Notes under the pieces: model-generated
Databases searched by the model: none
The model's input: only the letters and a program-made list of their open reading frames with translations
What the model was told of the DNA's origin: nothing
Part shown: piece by piece, positions 4,037 to 5,950 of the stretch
How positions within the stretch are numbered: the first letter of the stretch is position 1
Layout: every line of letters begins with the position of its first letter
Source: Candidatus Vogelbacteria bacterium
GTDB lineage: Bacteria > Patescibacteriota > Minisyncoccia > Phycocordibacterales > XYD1-FULL-46-19
Assembly: GCA_903825615.1 (NCBI GenBank)
Contig: CAIKBK010000033.1
Location: 1-5,950 of the forward strand
DNA: 5,950 nucleotides
Reading direction: 5' to 3'
Translations under genes and position numbers: made by a program

Positions 4037-5205
4037 ATGAGTAAACGTGTTTTGCGAGTTGGTCTAATTGGCGGAGGCGGAGGCGCTTTCATTGTTCAAC
4101 CACACCAAAAGGCCATCTTCATGGATGGCACTCGCCAAGTTGTGGCGGGGGCATTGCATCCTGATCCGGCGGTAGCGTTGGCTGAGGCGAAGAATTGGCC
4201 GTATCCGATCGAGGGTTTCGAAAGCTACGACCAAATGCTTGAATCCATAGGTCGTGGCGGGCTCGACTACGTGCTCATCGTTACTCCGAATCACGTCCAC
4301 TATGAACCGGCGATGGCGGCGCTGCGTTTGGGCATTCCCGTATTCTGCGAGAAACCCCTAGCCACGAGTCTTAGCCAGGCGGTGGCGTTGGCCAAGGAGG
4401 TTAAGCGGATGAACATCCCGTTCTGTCTCGCTCATACCTACATCGGCCATTGGACCAGTCGCTTGGCTCGATTCATCGTTCGCTCCGGTCTGATTGGGAG
4501 CGTTCGCTGGGTCAATTCGTCGTATTTGCAAGGTTGGCTTGCGGGTCGGACCGAGGACACAGGCTCGATGCAGGCCGAATGGCGAGTGGATCCAAAACGC
4601 GCCGGAATCAGTTGTTGCGGTGGCGATATTGGCACTCATGCCCTGATGCAGTTGCTGTATGTCACAGGACTTGAAGTGGTACGCGTGAGTGCCCACTTGG
4701 AGACCTTTGTCTCCGGGCGAGCGCTTGACGATCATTTCACCGCTTACTGTGAGCTCTCGAATGGCGGGAAGGCGATGATCCACGCGTCCCAGATTGCCAT
4801 TGGCCACAAGAATGATCTTCGGATCGAGGTCAACGGCGACAAGGGCACGCTCGTCTGGCGTCAGGAGGAGCCGGAGCAATTGACCATCCTTCTTCCGAAC
4901 CAGCCCGATCGCATTTATTGGCGCGGGGCGGTCTCGCCGAACGACGGGTTCTTTGGTGATATTCCCGCGGAGCTTCTGGCTGAAGTGACCATCCCTCCGG
5001 CCACGGTGAGGCCTTCCATGATGCTTTCGCGCGTTTGCATCGATCGTTCGAGCAGGACGTGCGCGCGTATTTGGATGGTCAGTATGCGGGAACGGACGGC
5101 TCGAAGTATGCCACGGTGGATGACGGAGTCGCCGGTCTCGAGTTTGTCAGCGCAGCGGTCCACAGCAGTCAGAGGAATGGTATGTGGGTTGAACCTCGTG
5201 ATTGA
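4037..5205 (+). pseudogene. Gfo/Idh/MocA family NAD(P)-dependent oxidoreductase, disrupted by a one-base frameshift
   Basis: The family oxidises or reduces sugars and sugar-like compounds with NAD(P); the substrate cannot be told. From ATG 4037 the Rossmann fold begins with VGLIGGGGGAFI (residues 8-19). TPNHVHYEPA (83-92) follows, then the EKP motif CEKPLATS (104-111, catalytic Lys106), and GGDIGTHAL (195-203) with the Asp197 and His201 of the active-site D..xH pattern. After residue 320 (CCT, 4994-4996) the frame breaks. Read on from TCC at 4996-4998 in the -1 frame, it gives SGHGEAFHDAFARLHRSFEQ and onward to EDV-type and DDGVAGLEFVSAA segments, the normal family C-terminus, ending at TGA 5203-5205. 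The restored protein is 389 residues, a usual family length. Without repair, translation runs in the wrong frame to 5221. Sampled lines are 58-60% GC against 27-32% in xth and holA lines, and the Shine-Dalgarno is strong, suggesting recent transfer. A sequencing or assembly indel is an equally likely cause of the break. Confidence 0.87.
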
Positions 5206-5231
5206 ACTACACAGCGAGTAAATGATTAGAG

Positions 5232-5260
5232 AACAGCGGGACCTCGATCCCGCTGTTTTT
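5232..5260 (+). terminator. Rho-independent terminator after the oxidoreductase
   Basis: A perfect 10-bp stem, AACAGCGGGA (5232-5241) with TCCCGCTGTT (5248-5257), has a CCTCGA loop and a T run at 5256-5260. It lies 26 bp after the restored stop codon and may also help stop the convergent doxX-like transcript, although the minus-strand side has few T. Confidence 0.88.
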
Positions 5261-5289
5261 AAATCTCATTACGAAATAGATCCCGTTGT

Positions 5290-5658
5290 TCAAAGGGGTA
5301 GATCAAGGGCCCAGAGACCGGGGCCGAGGAAGAGAAGTGAGATAGCCACTGCCATCATGACGAGGAGGTAATCGATCGGAATAGGAAGTCTCTTTTTGTC
5401 AGCGAGGCGAATTAAGAGATAACCAAACAATTCTAAGATAGCCAATGTCGCCACTCCTTGGGTAAAGAAGCCTACAATAAGAAGAAGGCCAATAGTGGTG
5501 TCCCATAAACCCACAATACGAGCCAAAGCCCCGCGCAAATAATGAGGTTTGATAATTTCGCGTAAGCCATAGCCAAGGAAGGTCCCTCCCAAGGCCACTC
5601 GCAAGATGACTGGCGCGATTGGGGCAAAATCAAACAGCTCTGGCCATAAACTTAACAT
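5290..5658 (-). CDS. DoxX-like small integral membrane protein
   Basis: This 122-residue protein has about four hydrophobic helices: residues 13-33 (PIAPVILRVALGGTFLGYGL), 43-66 (GALARIVGLWDTTIGLLLIVGFF), 67-86 (TQGVATLAILELFGYLLIRL) and 95-117 (DYLLVMMAVAISLLFLGPGLWAL). The R-x-A-L-G-x-x-F-x-x-x-G pattern in helix 1, the GLLLIVGFFTQ segment and the FLGPG..ALDLPL end resemble DoxX/DoxD-related four-helix proteins. Their biochemical role is mostly unknown; thiosulfate-quinone oxidoreductase and redox links are known for some relatives only. Translation starts at ATG 5656-5658 (minus strand). An extended -10 just upstream implies an almost leaderless mRNA. It is convergent with the oxidoreductase and divergent from the methyltransferase gene. 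Its base composition resembles the operon genes, so it marks the return to native sequence after the GC-rich gene. Confidence 0.8.
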   Translation of the reverse strand: MLSLWPELFDFAPIAPVILRVALGGTFLGYGLREIIKPHYLRGALARIVGLWDTTIGLLLIVGFFTQGVATLAILELFGYLLIRLADKKRLPIPIDYLLVMMAVAISLLFLGPGLWALDLPL

Positions 5659-5660
5659 GC

Positions 5661-5673
5661 TGTTATTCTAACA
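5661..5673. promoter_or_regulatory. Divergent promoter with overlapping extended -10 elements
   Basis: TGTTATTCTAACA is a near-palindrome (TGTTA-TTC-TAACA). On the plus strand it reads TG-T-TATTCT, an extended -10 placed about 18 nt before ATG 5688. On the minus strand it reads TG-T-TAGAAT, an extended -10 (5/6) ending 6 nt before the doxX-like ATG. Only 29 bp separate the two genes, so one element probably serves both. Confidence 0.5.
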
Positions 5674-5687
5674 AAATAAGCAAAAAA

Positions 5688-5950
5688 ATGAAATCAGAGT
5701 CCAAGAAAGAAATAATTGTTATTTTGCCTGACATCAGAAGCTCATTAAATGTGGGATCAATTTTCCGTACTGCTGATGCCTGCGGGGCGAGCAAGATTTA
5801 TTTGACGGGTTATACTCCTGCCCCAGTTGATCAATTTGGCCGAGTGAGTAAAGAAATCACCAAGACAGCTCTTGGCGCCGAGAAGACTCTGGCTTGGGAG
5901 AAGCTGAAGAATATTTCGAATTTGCTAACCAAATTAAAAAAAGAAAAATT
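5688..5950 (+). CDS. SpoU/TrmH family RNA 2'-O-methyltransferase, N-terminal part (runs off the window)
   Basis: The frame is open to the end of the window, giving 87 residues. The product would methylate a ribose 2'-OH in tRNA or rRNA using S-adenosylmethionine, through a SPOUT trefoil-knot fold. The stretch LPDIRSSLNVGSIFRTADACGASKIYLTGYTP (residues 13-44) contains SpoU motif 1, with Asn21 and Arg27 (N-x-G-x-x-x-R-x-A), followed by ISKTALGAEKT-like VSKEITKTALGAEKTLAWE. The SAM-binding motifs 2 and 3 lie beyond the window. The target RNA cannot be assigned. The ATG at 5688 is chosen because the family's first beta-strand (EIIVILPDIR) begins right after it. No Shine-Dalgarno is present, only an A-run (AAGCAAAAAA). 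Confidence 0.9.
   Translation, partial: MKSESKKEIIVILPDIRSSLNVGSIFRTADACGASKIYLTGYTPAPVDQFGRVSKEITKTALGAEKTLAWEKLKNISNLLTKLKKEK

Noticed and set aside
4358..4879. Minus-strand 173-aa open frame
   Set aside because: It lies wholly antisense to the conserved part of the oxidoreductase; high GC lengthens chance frames, and no domain is recognisable.
4991..5013. Programmed -1 frameshift in the oxidoreductase
   Set aside because: There is no classic slippery heptamer. Only a P-site CCU-to-CCC slip is possible, and the nearby GGCC/GGCC stem is four pairs. An indel is simpler; kept only as a possibility.
3771..5239. GAACAGCGG shared by 3771-3779 and 5231-5239 as flanks of a mobile unit
   Set aside because: A nine-base match within a 6-kb window is expected by chance fairly often, and the second copy is simply the arm of a terminator.
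5246..5290. GATCCCGCTGTT / GATCCCGTTGTT pair near the doxX-like stop
   Set aside because: It is an 11/12 near-repeat in a short gap with one copy inside the terminator; too little to call a duplication.
1..5950. CRISPR array, integrase, transposase or toxin-antitoxin genes
   Set aside because: No regularly spaced repeats and no protein with such motifs were seen on either strand.
1..5950. Recoded UGA (code 25)
   Set aside because: UGA ends xth, holA and the doxX-like gene at the expected family lengths, and no essential in-frame UGA is needed.

Overview
The window looks like a compact, low-to-moderate GC bacterial genome, probably of Patescibacteria/CPR (Parcubacteria-like) type. This is an inference. 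It rests on very tight gene packing, mostly absent Shine-Dalgarno sequences, apparently leaderless genes, a short HolA-type clamp-loader subunit, small single-TM proteins of unknown role, and a DoxX-like protein ending in an FLGPG...LDLPL tail. UGA serves as a stop (xth, holA, doxX), so the UGA=Gly code of Gracilibacteria/SR1 is not in use.

Layout. Positions 1-531 hold the C-terminal end of DNA polymerase I (polA). A 130-bp gap follows with a perfect DnaA box, a promoter and a palindrome, then a 68-aa single-TM protein (662-868) and a strong terminator (888-920). A promoter overlapping that terminator starts a tightly packed operon: MgtC/SapB membrane protein (950-1501), family-4-like uracil-DNA glycosylase (1479-2090), exonuclease III-type AP endonuclease (2091-2852) and a DNA polymerase III delta-like protein (2849-3583). 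A tRNA-Lys(TTT) with its own promoter follows (3619-3691). Positions 3692-4036 are non-coding, full of hairpins and of direct and inverted fragments of the tRNA 3' end. Next is a Gfo/Idh/MocA oxidoreductase (4037-5205), GC-rich, with a strong Shine-Dalgarno, broken by a one-base frameshift near 4996, and followed by a terminator. A convergent DoxX-like membrane protein (5290-5658, minus) and the start of a SpoU/TrmH rRNA/tRNA methyltransferase (5688-5950, plus) share a divergent promoter.

How the genes fit together. UDG removes uracil, the AP endonuclease cuts the abasic site and Pol I fills the gap, so most of a uracil base-excision repair route sits in about 3 kb, next to a clamp-loader subunit. 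The UDG lacks all four cysteines that normally hold the 4Fe-4S cluster of its family.

Most unusual region. This is 3618-5260: a tRNA-Lys whose 3' end is repeated 185 bp downstream (19 identical bases) and also present as inverted fragments built into hairpins, followed by a gene that looks foreign. It resembles the remains of tRNA-targeted integration or a tRNA-derived palindromic repeat element. No integrase or transposase is visible in the window.
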